A stretch of 64,000 nt of DNA from Candidatus Tectimicrobiota bacterium (GTDB lineage: Bacteria; JACPUC01), in assembly GCA_016192455.1 (NCBI GenBank), contig JACPUC010000014.1, forward strand, positions 56,845 through 120,844. Reading direction: 5' to 3'. Under the pieces are notes generated by a model, which was not told where the DNA came from, made no database searches, and saw only the letters and a program-made list of their open reading frames with translations. The translations under genes and the position numbers were made by a program. Below, one piece after another: positions 1-11,256 of the stretch (the first letter of the stretch is position 1; each line of letters begins with the position of its first letter).

Positions 1-2
1 TT

Positions 3-488
3 GTCGGTCCGTCGGCGCGCTGCCCCGCCGGCTCGCCACGCGGCTTCAACGGCCAGGCAATCTGCAAGGGGCCAAAGTTCGGAGCGGTCTTCAACCAGCC
101 CGGGGGCGCCGTCAACCGCGACGGTCTTGGGTTGCAGAATCCGGGTCTCTGGGGAATCAACCTGGGGTTGGACTACCAGGCTACCAAGCGTCTCTTCCTC
201 AATACGAACCTCACCTACTTCTCCTTCGCGGAGGCGGAGGATCACTTTTCCAAGTCGTTGGGAATCCGGGCTAATCGGTTGACCGCGGCGCCTTCGCGGT
301 CCACCAACTTCGATGACGAGATCGGCTTTGAGTGGAACATTGGCGGAACCTTCCGCCAGAGCCGCAACTTCTTCATCGATGGCAGCTTCGCTACCCTCAT
401 CCCGACGAGCAGCGGTGTCGTCAAGCAGCTCTACGGCGAAGATGACCTTGCCTGGTCGGTGTTCCTCGAAACCCACTGGCGCTTTTAA
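3..488 (+). CDS. Outer-membrane beta-barrel protein, C-terminal part (5' truncated)
   Basis: The reading frame is open from the window edge and ends in the stop at 486-488, giving the last 161 residues of a longer protein. It shows alternating hydrophobic/polar strands rich in aromatic residues (for example LGLDYQATKRLFLNTNLTYF) and finishes with WRF. A terminal Phe on an amphipathic last strand is the usual BAM-recognition signal of outer-membrane barrels. The exact family cannot be told from this fragment; it resembles the closing strands of a porin or alginate-export type barrel. A clear intrinsic terminator follows 32 bp after the stop. Confidence 0.65.
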   Translation, partial: VGPSARCPAGSPRGFNGQAICKGPKFGAVFNQPGGAVNRDGLGLQNPGLWGINLGLDYQATKRLFLNTNLTYFSFAEAEDHFSKSLGIRANRLTAAPSRSTNFDDEIGFEWNIGGTFRQSRNFFIDGSFATLIPTSSGVVKQLYGEDDLAWSVFLETHWRF

Positions 489-520
489 ACCAAGCACCCA
501 CCCGACACCGTTCACACCCT

Positions 521-556
521 CAACAACCCCCGGGCAGAGAAGCCCGGGGGTTGTTG
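521..556 (+). terminator. Hairpin terminator after the outer-membrane protein gene
   Basis: A perfect 15-bp inverted repeat (521-535 and 542-556, arms beginning CAACAACCCCCGGGC) encloses a 6-nt loop. It lies directly downstream of the stop at 488. There is no long T tract after it, so it could act in either direction or need Rho help, but the stem is very stable. Confidence 0.75.
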
Positions 557-738
557 TCGTGTCATGATCCAGCGAAGCTCCAGGAGAGCAGCCCCAGATT
601 GGCCCCAGCGCCGCTCGCGACATCAGCAGCTCAGCTTCCGACCGACCTGCGCGTCCGGCCTCATCCTTCGATTCCCTGGCAGGCACCGCGCGAGCAGCGG
701 CAAGCTCATGCGGATGCAGACGAAATGAGTTCTGGGGA

Positions 739-767
739 TTGCGGAGGACCAGCGGGCGGGCTATGAT
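739..767 (+). promoter_or_regulatory. Candidate sigma70 promoter for the FlgT_C-like lipoprotein
   Basis: TTGCGG at 739-744 and TATGAT at 762-767 are separated by 17 nt. The expected transcript start near 774 leaves a leader of about 114 nt to the ATG at 888. The remainder of 489-887 holds only the terminator at 521-556 and no supportable gene. Confidence 0.4.
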
Positions 768-887
768 CCTCTCTAGTTGAGTAGTGCCGCCCCGCACGGC
801 GGATCCTCCCCTGTCTTGGGAAGCGCCGGCGCGCGCGGCCGCCGTTGCGGCGGCAACGCCCCCAGTCTCCGCGAAAGGTCTCACCAG

Positions 888-1865
888 ATGAGATGGCGCC
901 ACGCGCGGATGCTCCTGCTGCTCGGCAGTCTCCTCACCGGGCTGCTCGGTTGCTCGCAGGTGAAATCCACCCTCGCTCCCGTGGGATCAGCGATCAGCAA
1001 GGCAGCCAGCCCATTGCGTTCGCTTGGGCATAGGGTCACCGGCAGAGACCCCAATGTCCCCTCCACCGAGGTGAGCGCCACGGCGGCCATCTCTGCCGAA
1101 GAGGCTTTTCAAACGGACGTCGAGGCAGCAATCCGACAGCGGTTCGAGCCGGTGGCGACAGACCTCTGCCGGCAGCTTTTGGCGCTGTTCACACCGATGG
1201 AAGGGTACGTCGTCTCGGTGGAGGGCGAGCGCGTCCTCCTCGACCTCGGGAAAGGGGAGTCCCTGCAGGTAGGCCAGGTCCTCGAAGTGGTGCGCAAGGG
1301 CGCGGTGTACCGCCACCCTCTGAATTACACGGTGCTGGGTGAATCCGAGGAGATGGTGGGGAAAGTGGAGGTGCGCGAGGTGGCGGAGAAGCTCTCCATT
1401 GCGCGCCTCCTGGAGGCGGCGAACGGGACGACGGTGCGCCCCGGGGACCGGGTGCGCGTGAGTGCGCGGAAGATCACTCTAGCGCTGCCGCCGCTGCGCA
1501 ACGCCACGAGCAGCCAGGTCAGCCTCGCAGGGCTCGCCCACTCCCTGCAGACGGCTCTCGATCAAAGCGGTCGCTTCGAGGTCGTGCCGGCGGAGCAGCT
1601 CCGTTCGACCTTGAAGCTGCCAACCATGACGGCGGAACTCCTCAGCCTTCCCGCCAACCTTGCCCACCTGCAGGAGCGCTGGCCCGGCAGTTATCTCCTC
1701 ACCGGCGTGATCACCCCCAGCGAGGAGGGCCTTAGCCTCGCCGTCTCGGTCATCGCGCCGCGAACGCAGCATACCTGGAGGCTGGTCAGCAAATCCTTCC
1801 CCGCCGAGCAGCCGAAAGCAGCCCCCAGCGCGGAAATCCCGCCCGCCTCCCGCGCCGGCAAGTAA
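888..1865 (+). CDS. Lipoprotein with FlgT_C-like domain
   Basis: A 325-residue protein. The start at 888 is chosen because it gives a standard lipoprotein signal (basic MRWRHAR, hydrophobic core, lipobox LLGC near residue 21) and has GAAAGG about 9 nt upstream; upstream in-frame codons would add a non-signal extension. Residues about 100-200 (GYVVSVEGERVLLDLGKGE, then VGQVLEVVRKG, VGKVEVREV) resemble the FlgT C-terminal domain. Residues about 205-300 look like the CsgG/FlgT-type segment that begins 'LPPLRN' and continues through 'ALDQSGRFEVVPAEQL'. It is probably anchored in the outer membrane. No flagellar gene is nearby, so a flagellar role is not supported. Confidence 0.6.
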   Translation: MRWRHARMLLLLGSLLTGLLGCSQVKSTLAPVGSAISKAASPLRSLGHRVTGRDPNVPSTEVSATAAISAEEAFQTDVEAAIRQRFEPVATDLCRQLLALFTPMEGYVVSVEGERVLLDLGKGESLQVGQVLEVVRKGAVYRHPLNYTVLGESEEMVGKVEVREVAEKLSIARLLEAANGTTVRPGDRVRVSARKITLALPPLRNATSSQVSLAGLAHSLQTALDQSGRFEVVPAEQLRSTLKLPTMTAELLSLPANLAHLQERWPGSYLLTGVITPSEEGLSLAVSVIAPRTQHTWRLVSKSFPAEQPKAAPSAEIPPASRAGK

Positions 1866-1920
1866 CCAACCTCCACGTCCCGCGCCACCGCTGCCGGCGC
1901 GGTTCCTGGCTCCGCTCCTC

Positions 1921-2949
1921 TTACTCCCGCACGCCATCTATCACGACGGAAAAGGTGCGCCGCGTCGCGCTGAAGGACCATTGACCGCGCAGGCGGAGTG
2001 TGCCATCGAGGAAGGTGCCGCTCAGGGTGCCGGAGAAGTTCGACGCGTTCGCCGGATTCCCTTGCACTGAGAAGGCTCCATTGAAGGTCAGCGTCACCCC
2101 GCCCGATTCCGCAAGCGTGCCGACAATCGAGAGCGCCACCACCTCGACGAGGAACTCCGGCTCCTCCTCCAGCAGGAACATGCGGCCGGAGAGCTGGGTG
2201 CCGGTCTGCGCAAGGACCAGCCGGCTTATCGAGGGATCAAAGAAGGATTGGACTGTGAGGTCGACGTCGGGGCGGACGCCCCCGGTCAAGAAGCTGCCAC
2301 CGCCAGAAACCGTGGTCTCGCCGCTGACTCCCCCTGTGATGACGTAGGAACCTGAGGCGTCAAGGCCGCCGGGAAGCGGCGGAAGCGGCGGCGCCACGGG
2401 CTCAGGCCGCCTCTTCGTGAAGGTGATGGTCGTGAAGCTGCTGGAGACGACCTCGATGTCCTGCGCTCGTCGCGACGGCCCCTCCAGCGCGCCGGCGGGC
2501 GTCAAGACCACCCCCCAGGTGTAGACGCCGCCGTCGAGGCCGTCGGCATCCGGCAGGGGCGCTTCCAGGACAATGCTGTTGAGCGTGGTGCGGGGCGGAA
2601 TCACCAGCCCTCGCACCGCCGGCAGGAAGGTGGAGGAGTCATCCCCCCTCGCTGGGTGAAAGGAAGCAAGATCGAAGAAGAAGAGCTGCTCGTTCGGGAA
2701 GCGCACGAAGAGGTACTCATCCACGGCCCGGCTGGCGGCGCTGCCGGTGATGCTCAGGCTGAGCCGCAACACGTCGCCGATATTGAAGCTGCCCTGGTTT
2801 GCGGTGATCGAAACGGTGGGCACATCCCCCCCCTGCGCACGCGCCATCCCGCTGGGGAGGAGGAGCGCCAGGAGGCCCCCCACGACGCAAGTTCCACGCG
2901 CCGCGAGGTGCCAGAAACGCCGAGGGAGTGGTCGCGCGCAGAACTTCAT
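1921..2949 (-). CDS. Secreted protein with the domain shared by two other genes here
   Basis: A 342-residue protein. The ATG at 2949 gives a classic signal peptide (MKFCARPLPRRFWH, a hydrophobic stretch, then cleavage near GMARAQ-GG). The mature N-terminal part has the pattern FNIGDVLRLSLSITGSA, then VDEYLFVRFPNEQLFFFD, then GGVYTWGVVLTPAG. The same order occurs near the C-terminus of the proteins at 11257 and 12854. A proline-rich linker (PPLPPLPGG) follows. The C-terminal half is a beta-rich segment with repeated SG/GT/GS motifs, perhaps a lipocalin-like or adhesin-like sandwich. Function unknown; export by Sec is inferred. It is convergent with the lipoprotein gene upstream. Confidence 0.55.
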   Translation of the reverse strand: MKFCARPLPRRFWHLAARGTCVVGGLLALLLPSGMARAQGGDVPTVSITANQGSFNIGDVLRLSLSITGSAASRAVDEYLFVRFPNEQLFFFDLASFHPARGDDSSTFLPAVRGLVIPPRTTLNSIVLEAPLPDADGLDGGVYTWGVVLTPAGALEGPSRRAQDIEVVSSSFTTITFTKRRPEPVAPPLPPLPGGLDASGSYVITGGVSGETTVSGGGSFLTGGVRPDVDLTVQSFFDPSISRLVLAQTGTQLSGRMFLLEEEPEFLVEVVALSIVGTLAESGGVTLTFNGAFSVQGNPANASNFSGTLSGTFLDGTLRLRGQWSFSATRRTFSVVIDGVRE

Positions 2950-3327
2950 GTCCAGTCTCCAGGGTGCAAGGAGGATGGCGCCATGGGCGCATGGCGCGCC
3001 TTGAGCCGGATGGGCGCCTGCCCCCAGGACCCGGCGCCGCTTCCGGGTAGCGAAGCTCGGAAAGCAGCACGCCGCACCGCCTCCCGGCGCGGCAGCGTAA
3101 GCCGGCGGCATTCCCTCTGGGCGGCCTCATTCGGGAACCCAGCGCCGCTCTTCGCGGCTCTCTGATCTGTCGTCACCGAGTACTGAAAATACCTTAGAAA
3201 AGCAAGCGTCTTCCCATTAGACTCCTGAATCCGGAAGAGAGTTCACTCCACCTTGAAAGGCCGAGGCGCAGCGCAGCAGGGTCCGCCTCCCGCCGCCACC
3301 GGGCGACCCTGCGCGGCAGGCCGGAAA
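2950..3327. other. Intergenic region without a supportable gene
   Basis: This stretch lies between the divergent start of the secreted protein and the promoter at 3328. Open frames here have shifting, Arg/Pro-rich composition and no recognisable motif. A short AT-rich patch at about 3180-3240 could hold the promoter of the secreted-protein gene, but no convincing -35/-10 pair is seen. Confidence 0.4.
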
Positions 3328-3356
3328 TTGACAGCCTGGCATCGGGGCAGTATCAT
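3328..3356 (+). promoter_or_regulatory. Strong sigma70-like promoter of the aminotransferase-serA operon
   Basis: A perfect -35 box TTGACA (3328-3333), a 17-nt spacer, and a -10 box TATCAT (3351-3356) which differs from the consensus at one position. The transcript would start near 3363, leaving about 340 nt of untranslated leader before the aminotransferase start at 3706. Confidence 0.7.
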
Positions 3357-3705
3357 AGATAGCGTTGCGAGGTTCGCCTCAAGCCTGCGAAGCACTCCCG
3401 AGGGAGTCGGGCGCGCAGCGCTCCTGCGGCGGGGGTGCCGTTGGAAGGGCCAGGACGCAGCGCTCCAGAGACCCCGCGCCACCGGAAGCATGCAGCGACG
3501 AGGCTTCACCCTCAGGCATGAACCCCTGCGACACGACTTTCACCCCCGAGCCCCGTACTCGCCAGGCAGCCAGCCTCTCTCGCCGCGCATGGTGCGCGCG
3601 CCTTCCGTGAGAACGCCGGAAGGGGCGTCAGGTGCAGGCTCCGGGGGCGGCGCGGGGCGGCTTTCCTCATGACTGCGCATCCCGCAAGGTGGCAGAGGAA
3701 CGATC
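3357..3705 (+). other. Long 5' leader of the serine operon
   Basis: About 340 nt of GC-rich sequence between the promoter and the first gene. The 11-nt element CGCAGCGCTCC occurs twice (about 3415 and 3464) and several short inverted repeats are present. No T-box AGGGTGGNACCGCG motif, glycine riboswitch core or leader peptide could be recognised. A regulatory role is only suggested by length and position. Confidence 0.35.
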
Positions 3706-4843
3706 GTGAAGAACTACCTTCTGACCCCCGGCCCAACGCCGCTTGCCCCGGAAGTGGTTGCCGCCATGGCGCAACCCATCCTCTATCACCGCGCCAAGGA
3801 GTTCGAGCACCTCTTCGAGCAAATCCGGATTGACCTCCGCTACCTCTACGAGACCGCCGGCGACGTGCTCCTCTTCACCTCCTCCGGAACCGGCGCCATG
3901 GAGGCCGCGGTCTGCAACGTCCTGTCGCCCGACCAGAAGGCCCTCGTGGTGCGGGGCGGCAAGTTCGGCGAGCGCTGGGCGGAGCTCTGCCAGGCGTATC
4001 ACGTGAAGCTCGAGTGCATCGACGTGGAGTGGGGCGAAAGCGTCGAGCCGGCGCAGGTCCAGCGCCACCTCGAGCAGGACACAGAGATTCGCGCCGTCTT
4101 CGTGCAGGCGAGCGAAACCTCCACCGGCGTCGCCCATGACGTGCAGGCAATCGGGGAGATCGTGCGCAAGTTTCCCCAGACGCTCCTCGTCGTCGACGCC
4201 ATTACGGCGATGGGCGTCAGTGAGTTGCGGACCGACGCCTGGGGGTTGGACATCGTGGTTTCCGGCTCGCAGAAGGGGCTCATGCTGCCGCCGGGACTGG
4301 CGTTCGCAAGCGTCAGCGAGAAAGCCTGGAGCTTCGTCGAGCGCGCCCAACTGCCGCGCTACTACTTCGACTTTCGCGCCGAACAGGCCGCGCAGCGCAA
4401 GCTGCAGAACGCCTTCACCCCGGCCATCAGCCTGATCATGGGATTGGCCGTGGCGCTCCAGCTCATCCGCCGGGAGGGCCTGGAGCACGTCATCGCCCGG
4501 CACGCGCGGCTGGCGCGGATGACGCGCGCCGCCGTCCGGGCGCTGGGACTGGAGCTGCTGGCGAAGCGGGCGCCGAGCGCCGCCGTCACCGCGGTGTGGA
4601 ACCCGCCGGGCGTGGAGGGGAAAGCCATCGTCCGGGGGTTGCACGATCGCTTCGGCATTACCATTGCTGGAGGCCAAGGCAAGCTTTCCGGGAAGATCTT
4701 CCGGCTCGCCCACCTCGGCTACGTCGAGGCCGGCGACATCCTGATGGGGATCGCGGCGCTCGAGACGGTGCTCGCGCAGCTCGGGGTCGCGGTGACGCCT
4801 GGCAGCGGCGTGGCCGCGGCAGAGGCTGAATTCACCCGCAACG

Positions 4844-4851
<8 letters not shown>
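3706..4851 (+). CDS. Class V aminotransferase (serine-pyruvate / phosphoserine type)
   Basis: A 381-residue PLP-dependent fold-type I enzyme of the alanine-glyoxylate/serine-pyruvate aminotransferase group. Seen: the N-terminal LLTPGPTPLAPEV, the FTSSGTGAMEA segment that binds the cofactor phosphate, VVDAITAMG containing the Asp that pairs with the pyridine nitrogen, and GSQKGLMLPPGL with the Schiff-base Lys. Its last 8 bases overlap serA, so the two are translationally coupled. Because serA makes 3-phosphohydroxypyruvate and no class IV serC is in the window, the likely job is phosphoserine aminotransferase. Glyoxylate/serine transamination remains possible. The start at 3706 has AGAGGAACG upstream. 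The family is often annotated as 'soluble hydrogenase 42 kDa subunit', which is misleading. Confidence 0.85.
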
Positions 4852-8040
<3,189 letters not shown>

Positions 8041-8160
8041 GCACGAGCCGGGCTGCCGGGCGCGTTCGCTCGCTGCGCCGGCCCGCCACGGCCCGGCATC
8101 TTCAAGCCGAAGCCATCCCTCGCGGCCGCAGGGGAGCGGCACCTGCCGGCGTCAGGCGGC

Positions 8161-8709
8161 TCACGGGCGAGGGGCGTGGCCGGTGCGAAGCTGCGTCAGG
8201 TAGCCACGACGAACCGCCGCGAAGAACTCGCGCACGTGGGGCTGGCGGTAGTCAGGGTAGGTCCAGCTCAGGGGATCGAAGGCTCCGGAGCGGTAGACGT
8301 AGGTGAGCTCGGCATAGATGCCCAGGCCGAGGTAAGGCCGGTGCGCGGCCCCCTTCGTGGTGGCCAGGACCACCTTGTCGACGGCGAGGTAGCCGGGATC
8401 GAGGTTGATCCGGCGCCCGCCGCTGGCGGCGAGGAGGCGCAGCGCCTCGAGGTCATTCGTGGTTCGCTTGATGCGCGGCAGCTCCGCCGCATCGATGAGG
8501 CAGGCGAAACTGCAGAAGAGGCGGACCAGCGGCCCCCCCATCTCAGCCTCATAGTAGCGGCTGTGACTGAACGGTTCGGGCGCGCTGCAGCGTTCGAGCG
8601 CCCCGAAACGCTCCGCCAGAAGACGGCAGCCCGCCTCGAGGGCCGGCACTTCGCGAGCCAGCAGCCCCGCGATGAGCTTCACCGGCGCCGGGCAGCGAGC
8701 ACGCCCCAC
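8161..8709 (-). CDS. DUF4416 family protein
   Basis: About 182 residues. The conserved part starts at PVKLIAGLL and includes HSRYYEAEMGGPL, IKRTTNDLEALRL, RRINLDPGYLAVDKVVLATTK, AHRPYLGLGIYAELTYVY and LSWTYPDYRQP, the hallmark order of DUF4416. The start is inferred: a GTG at 8709 with GAGGGGG about 8 nt upstream encodes VGRARCPAPVK and gives the normal family length; the open frame further upstream is unconserved. The function of this family is not established. It is typical of Deltaproteobacteria-like and Nitrospira-like genomes. It shares its strand with acylphosphatase upstream. Confidence 0.8.
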   Translation of the reverse strand: MGRARCPAPVKLIAGLLAREVPALEAGCRLLAERFGALERCSAPEPFSHSRYYEAEMGGPLVRLFCSFACLIDAAELPRIKRTTNDLEALRLLAASGGRRINLDPGYLAVDKVVLATTKGAAHRPYLGLGIYAELTYVYRSGAFDPLSWTYPDYRQPHVREFFAAVRRGYLTQLRTGHAPRP

Positions 8710-8975
8710 ACCTTGCGCCCCCTCTTCCCCGTGCCGCGGCGCCGGCGCCGCAACCCTGCGGCTTGAGCCACCCCGGCTGATCCCCAATGTCTCGGTTGGC
8801 GCACGACAGCCGCGCTCCCCGGCCGGAGCCTGCCGCATCCCCCCTTGGCGGTCGCGTCTCCGTGGAACCGCCGGCTGGCCCAGGAAGCTCCCCTGCCCGC
8901 CACCCCGGGCGGCGCAGGCAGGTCGGCACCCACTCCGTCCCGAGGCTGCCGCTCGCCCTTCGGGCCAGCGGCGTG

Positions 8976-9254
8976 CTAGCGCGCGATGCGGAACTCCTCG
9001 AAGGTCCCGGTGAAGCTCTCCTCGCGTTGGTCCACATGGCTCACCTGGGCGGACGGCGGCCCAACGCGGCACCAGCGAATGAGCTCCTCCACTTGCTCCG
9101 CAAGCCCTTCCACACAGAGTTCCACCGTGCCGCTGGGTGTGTTCCGCACCCAACCCTTCACGCCGAGCTTGCGCGCCTCCGCGAGGGCGGACTGGCGGAA
9201 AAACACCCCCTGCACTCTGCCATAAACCTCGAGCTTGACGTGACGGCCAGCCAT
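8976..9254 (-). CDS. acyP: Acylphosphatase
   Basis: A 92-residue small alpha/beta enzyme that hydrolyses acyl phosphates such as carbamoyl- or acetyl-phosphate. GRVQGVFFRQS contains the phosphate-binding loop and catalytic Arg. GWVRNTPSGTVE contains the Asn that orients the water. The C-terminal pattern (VEELIRWCRVGPPSAQV) is also typical. The start at 9254 follows GGAAGAGGG about 8 nt upstream. Cytoplasmic; a stand-alone gene in most genomes. Confidence 0.93.
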   Translation of the reverse strand: MAGRHVKLEVYGRVQGVFFRQSALAEARKLGVKGWVRNTPSGTVELCVEGLAEQVEELIRWCRVGPPSAQVSHVDQREESFTGTFEEFRIAR

Positions 9255-9621
9255 CGCGTCTCCCTCTTCCTGCGTCGATCGTTCTCCGCCTTTGCGCCGC
9301 GAGACGCGCCAGGCAAGGAGCATGATCTCATGACGGCCTCGCCCTCCGCCAGGAAGTCGGCGGAGCAACGTCACACCTTCCTTCGGTTGCGGGGGTCACG
9401 CCATGGCAGAGACGCGGCCGGTGCCCATCCCGAGGCAGCGCGCGCCCTCGCGGGGCCAACCGCGTTTTGGGACTCCTTGCGACCCCGGGGCGCGCCCCGA
9501 TCCGGCAGCGCGGAGAAGTGCTTGGTGTGCTGGACGGACATGGCGGGAGCTCGGCACGGGCCAGCCGCCCTCCCCGGCCGCGGCCCACGCCTCACGCCGC
9601 AGGCGGCCTCCGCGCCGGGGG
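9255..9621. other. Intergenic region, nothing recognised
   Basis: 367 bp between the end of tatC and the start of acyP, both read leftwards. It is GC-rich and repetitive in composition, with no coding motif, RNA gene or clear hairpin-plus-T terminator found. Confidence 0.5.
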
Positions 9622-10383
9622 CTAAGCTTTCCCCGACGCCTCCTCCTGCTCATCCGCAGAGGCAGCCTCTTCGCTTGCCTTCTTGCGCCGTTCGACGAAG
9701 CGGGAGGCGAAGATGCTCAGTTCGTAGAGTCCCAGCATGGGAACGCCGAGCAGAATCTGCGAGGCGACGTCCGGTCCTGGCGTCGCGATTGCCGCAACGA
9801 TAAAGGTCATGAGAATAGCGTACTTGCGGTTGCGGGCCAGGAAGGCCGGGGTCACCACACCCAGCAGCGTCAGGAAGACCATCACGAGGGGCACTTCAAA
9901 GACGGCCCCAAAGGCGAGCATGAAGCGGGTGGCGAAGCTGACGTAGTTGCCCACCGAGATCATCGGGCGCAGGTCCGGGGTGGCGTAGCTCAGCAGGTAC
10001 TGAATGCCGAAGGGGAGGACGATGACGTAGCAGAAGGCGGCGCCCAAGAGAAAGAGAAAGGTGGCGGAGACCACGAACGGCAGGGTGAGCTGCTTCTCTC
10101 GTTCCAGGAGCCCCGGGGCAACAAACCGCCAGCACTCCAGGAGGATGACGGGGATGGCGAGGATGATGCCGGCGAAGAAACCCAACTTCACATTGACAAA
10201 GAAAGCCTCCGCCGGCGCCAGGAAGACGAGCTCGGTGGCCAGGGGCCGCTTGATGAAGCGCAGCAGGTACTCGGAGAACCAGAAGGAGATGAGAAAGCCG
10301 ATCACCACCGCCACGACCATGCGCATGAGGCGTGTGCGCAGCTCGACAAGATGCTCCATGAAGGGCATCTTCAAGTCAGCCAT
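9622..10383 (-). CDS. tatC: Sec-independent protein translocase TatC
   Basis: A 253-residue membrane protein, the receptor for twin-arginine signal peptides. Seen: the conserved N-terminal FMEHLVELRTRL (with the Glu that contacts the signal peptide), six predicted transmembrane segments, the FGIQYLLSYATPDLRPMISVGNYVSF loop region, and the TPGPDVASQ motif before the last helix. A charged C-terminal tail (SEEAASADEQEEASGKA) is accessory. Its ATG overlaps the stop of the upstream tatA/B gene by one base, showing tight coupling. Confidence 0.97.
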   Translation of the reverse strand: MADLKMPFMEHLVELRTRLMRMVVAVVIGFLISFWFSEYLLRFIKRPLATELVFLAPAEAFFVNVKLGFFAGIILAIPVILLECWRFVAPGLLEREKQLTLPFVVSATFLFLLGAAFCYVIVLPFGIQYLLSYATPDLRPMISVGNYVSFATRFMLAFGAVFEVPLVMVFLTLLGVVTPAFLARNRKYAILMTFIVAAIATPGPDVASQILLGVPMLGLYELSIFASRFVERRKKASEEAASADEQEEASGKA

Positions 10384-10838
10384 TAGTGGGACCTCGGCGC
10401 GGCATCATCCTTGCTCGGGGAGGAGGAAGCGGAGGGTTGCTCAGGGGCACTGCCTGATTGCGGCGCCGGCGCGACGTGGCCCCCGGTCGCCTCCTTGGCT
10501 GCCGCGGTCGCCGCTGCCTCGGCGGCGAGGGTTACGTCCGGCCGCGGCGCGGGCGACGCCTCGGGTGCTGGTTCGCTGGCAGCCTGGCTCGCAGCACCAG
10601 ATTCCGACTCGGCCGTCTCGTCCTTCTTCGTCTCCTCTTGCTGCGTCTCCTCTGTAAGAGCCTGCTCTGTGGAGTTGATCTCGCCGCGGATGCTCTGCTG
10701 GAAATCATCGGTAGCGCGGCGAAACTCCGCCAAGCCGCGACCCAGGTGGCGCGCCAGCTCCGGCAGCTTCTTCGGGCCCACCACAAGGAGGGCAATGATG
10801 AAGATGACGATCATCTCCGGCAAGCCGATGCCAAACAT
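10383..10838 (-). CDS. tatA: Twin-arginine translocase subunit TatA/TatB
   Basis: 151 residues. The N-terminal [20 protein letters not shown] transmembrane helix, the [16 protein letters not shown] hinge, and the amphipathic helix ending FRRATDDF define a TatA/B family pore subunit. MFGIG...PE followed by a long acidic, Ala/Pro-rich cytoplasmic tail is closer to TatB than to short TatA, but there is no second Tat subunit in the window, so it may serve both roles. The last base overlaps tatC. Confidence 0.93.
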   Translation of the reverse strand: MFGIGLPEMIVIFIIALLVVGPKKLPELARHLGRGLAEFRRATDDFQQSIRGEINSTEQALTEETQQEETKKDETAESESGAASQAASEPAPEASPAPRPDVTLAAEAAATAAAKEATGGHVAPAPQSGSAPEQPSASSSPSKDDAAPRSH

Positions 10839-10955
10839 GCTGCGCCTCGATCAAAACAGAGAGGACCGGCGGCGGAACGGGCGGCTACCTTGCGACCGCG
10901 GGTTTGCCGCCAGCCCGGCGTGCAACACCTGTTCCGAACCGTGATGTAAGCTGCC

Positions 10956-10985
10956 ATTATAGGCATGCGCTCTTGTCGCTCGCAA
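10956..10985 (-). promoter_or_regulatory. Candidate sigma70 promoter of tatA-tatC
   Basis: On the minus strand TTGCGA (10985-10980), an 18-nt spacer and a perfect TATAAT (10961-10956). The leader to the tatA start at 10838 would be about 110 nt. Confidence 0.6.
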
Positions 10986-11103
10986 TAATATTCTCCCTGC
11001 GCCTGGCGCGCGCCACTCGTGATGAGGCGGAAGGGTGCCGATGAGAGGACTGAGCAGCGACGCCCGGGGGCAGGGCAAGGAGGATGCTGCCCCAAGAATC
11101 CGC

Positions 11104-11133
11104 TTGACACACGGCCAAATCATTGCAAATAAT
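11104..11133 (+). promoter_or_regulatory. Candidate sigma70 promoter of the secreted-protein gene at 11257
   Basis: A perfect TTGACA (11104-11109), an 18-nt spacer, and AATAAT (11128-11133), in a short AT-rich island of otherwise GC-rich DNA. It leaves a leader of about 117 nt. Confidence 0.6.
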
Positions 11134-11256
11134 TACCCATAAGGCAGGGAGCGAACGCCCCCAGTCCCCTTCCGGGGACAGGGATGCAAGAGGCTGATTT
11201 GCAAGGCCGCAGTGAAGAGCGGTCACCTCCTCCTTGCTTGAGAAAGGGGATGTCCT

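Noticed and set aside
551..766. 71-codon open frame between the terminator and the lipoprotein gene
   Set aside because: Composition is random-like for this GC content, it has no motif, and it overlaps the predicted promoter at 739-767.
3357..3705. Possible T-box or glycine riboswitch before the serine operon
   Set aside because: The conserved T-box antiterminator sequence and the glycine-aptamer core were looked for and not found.
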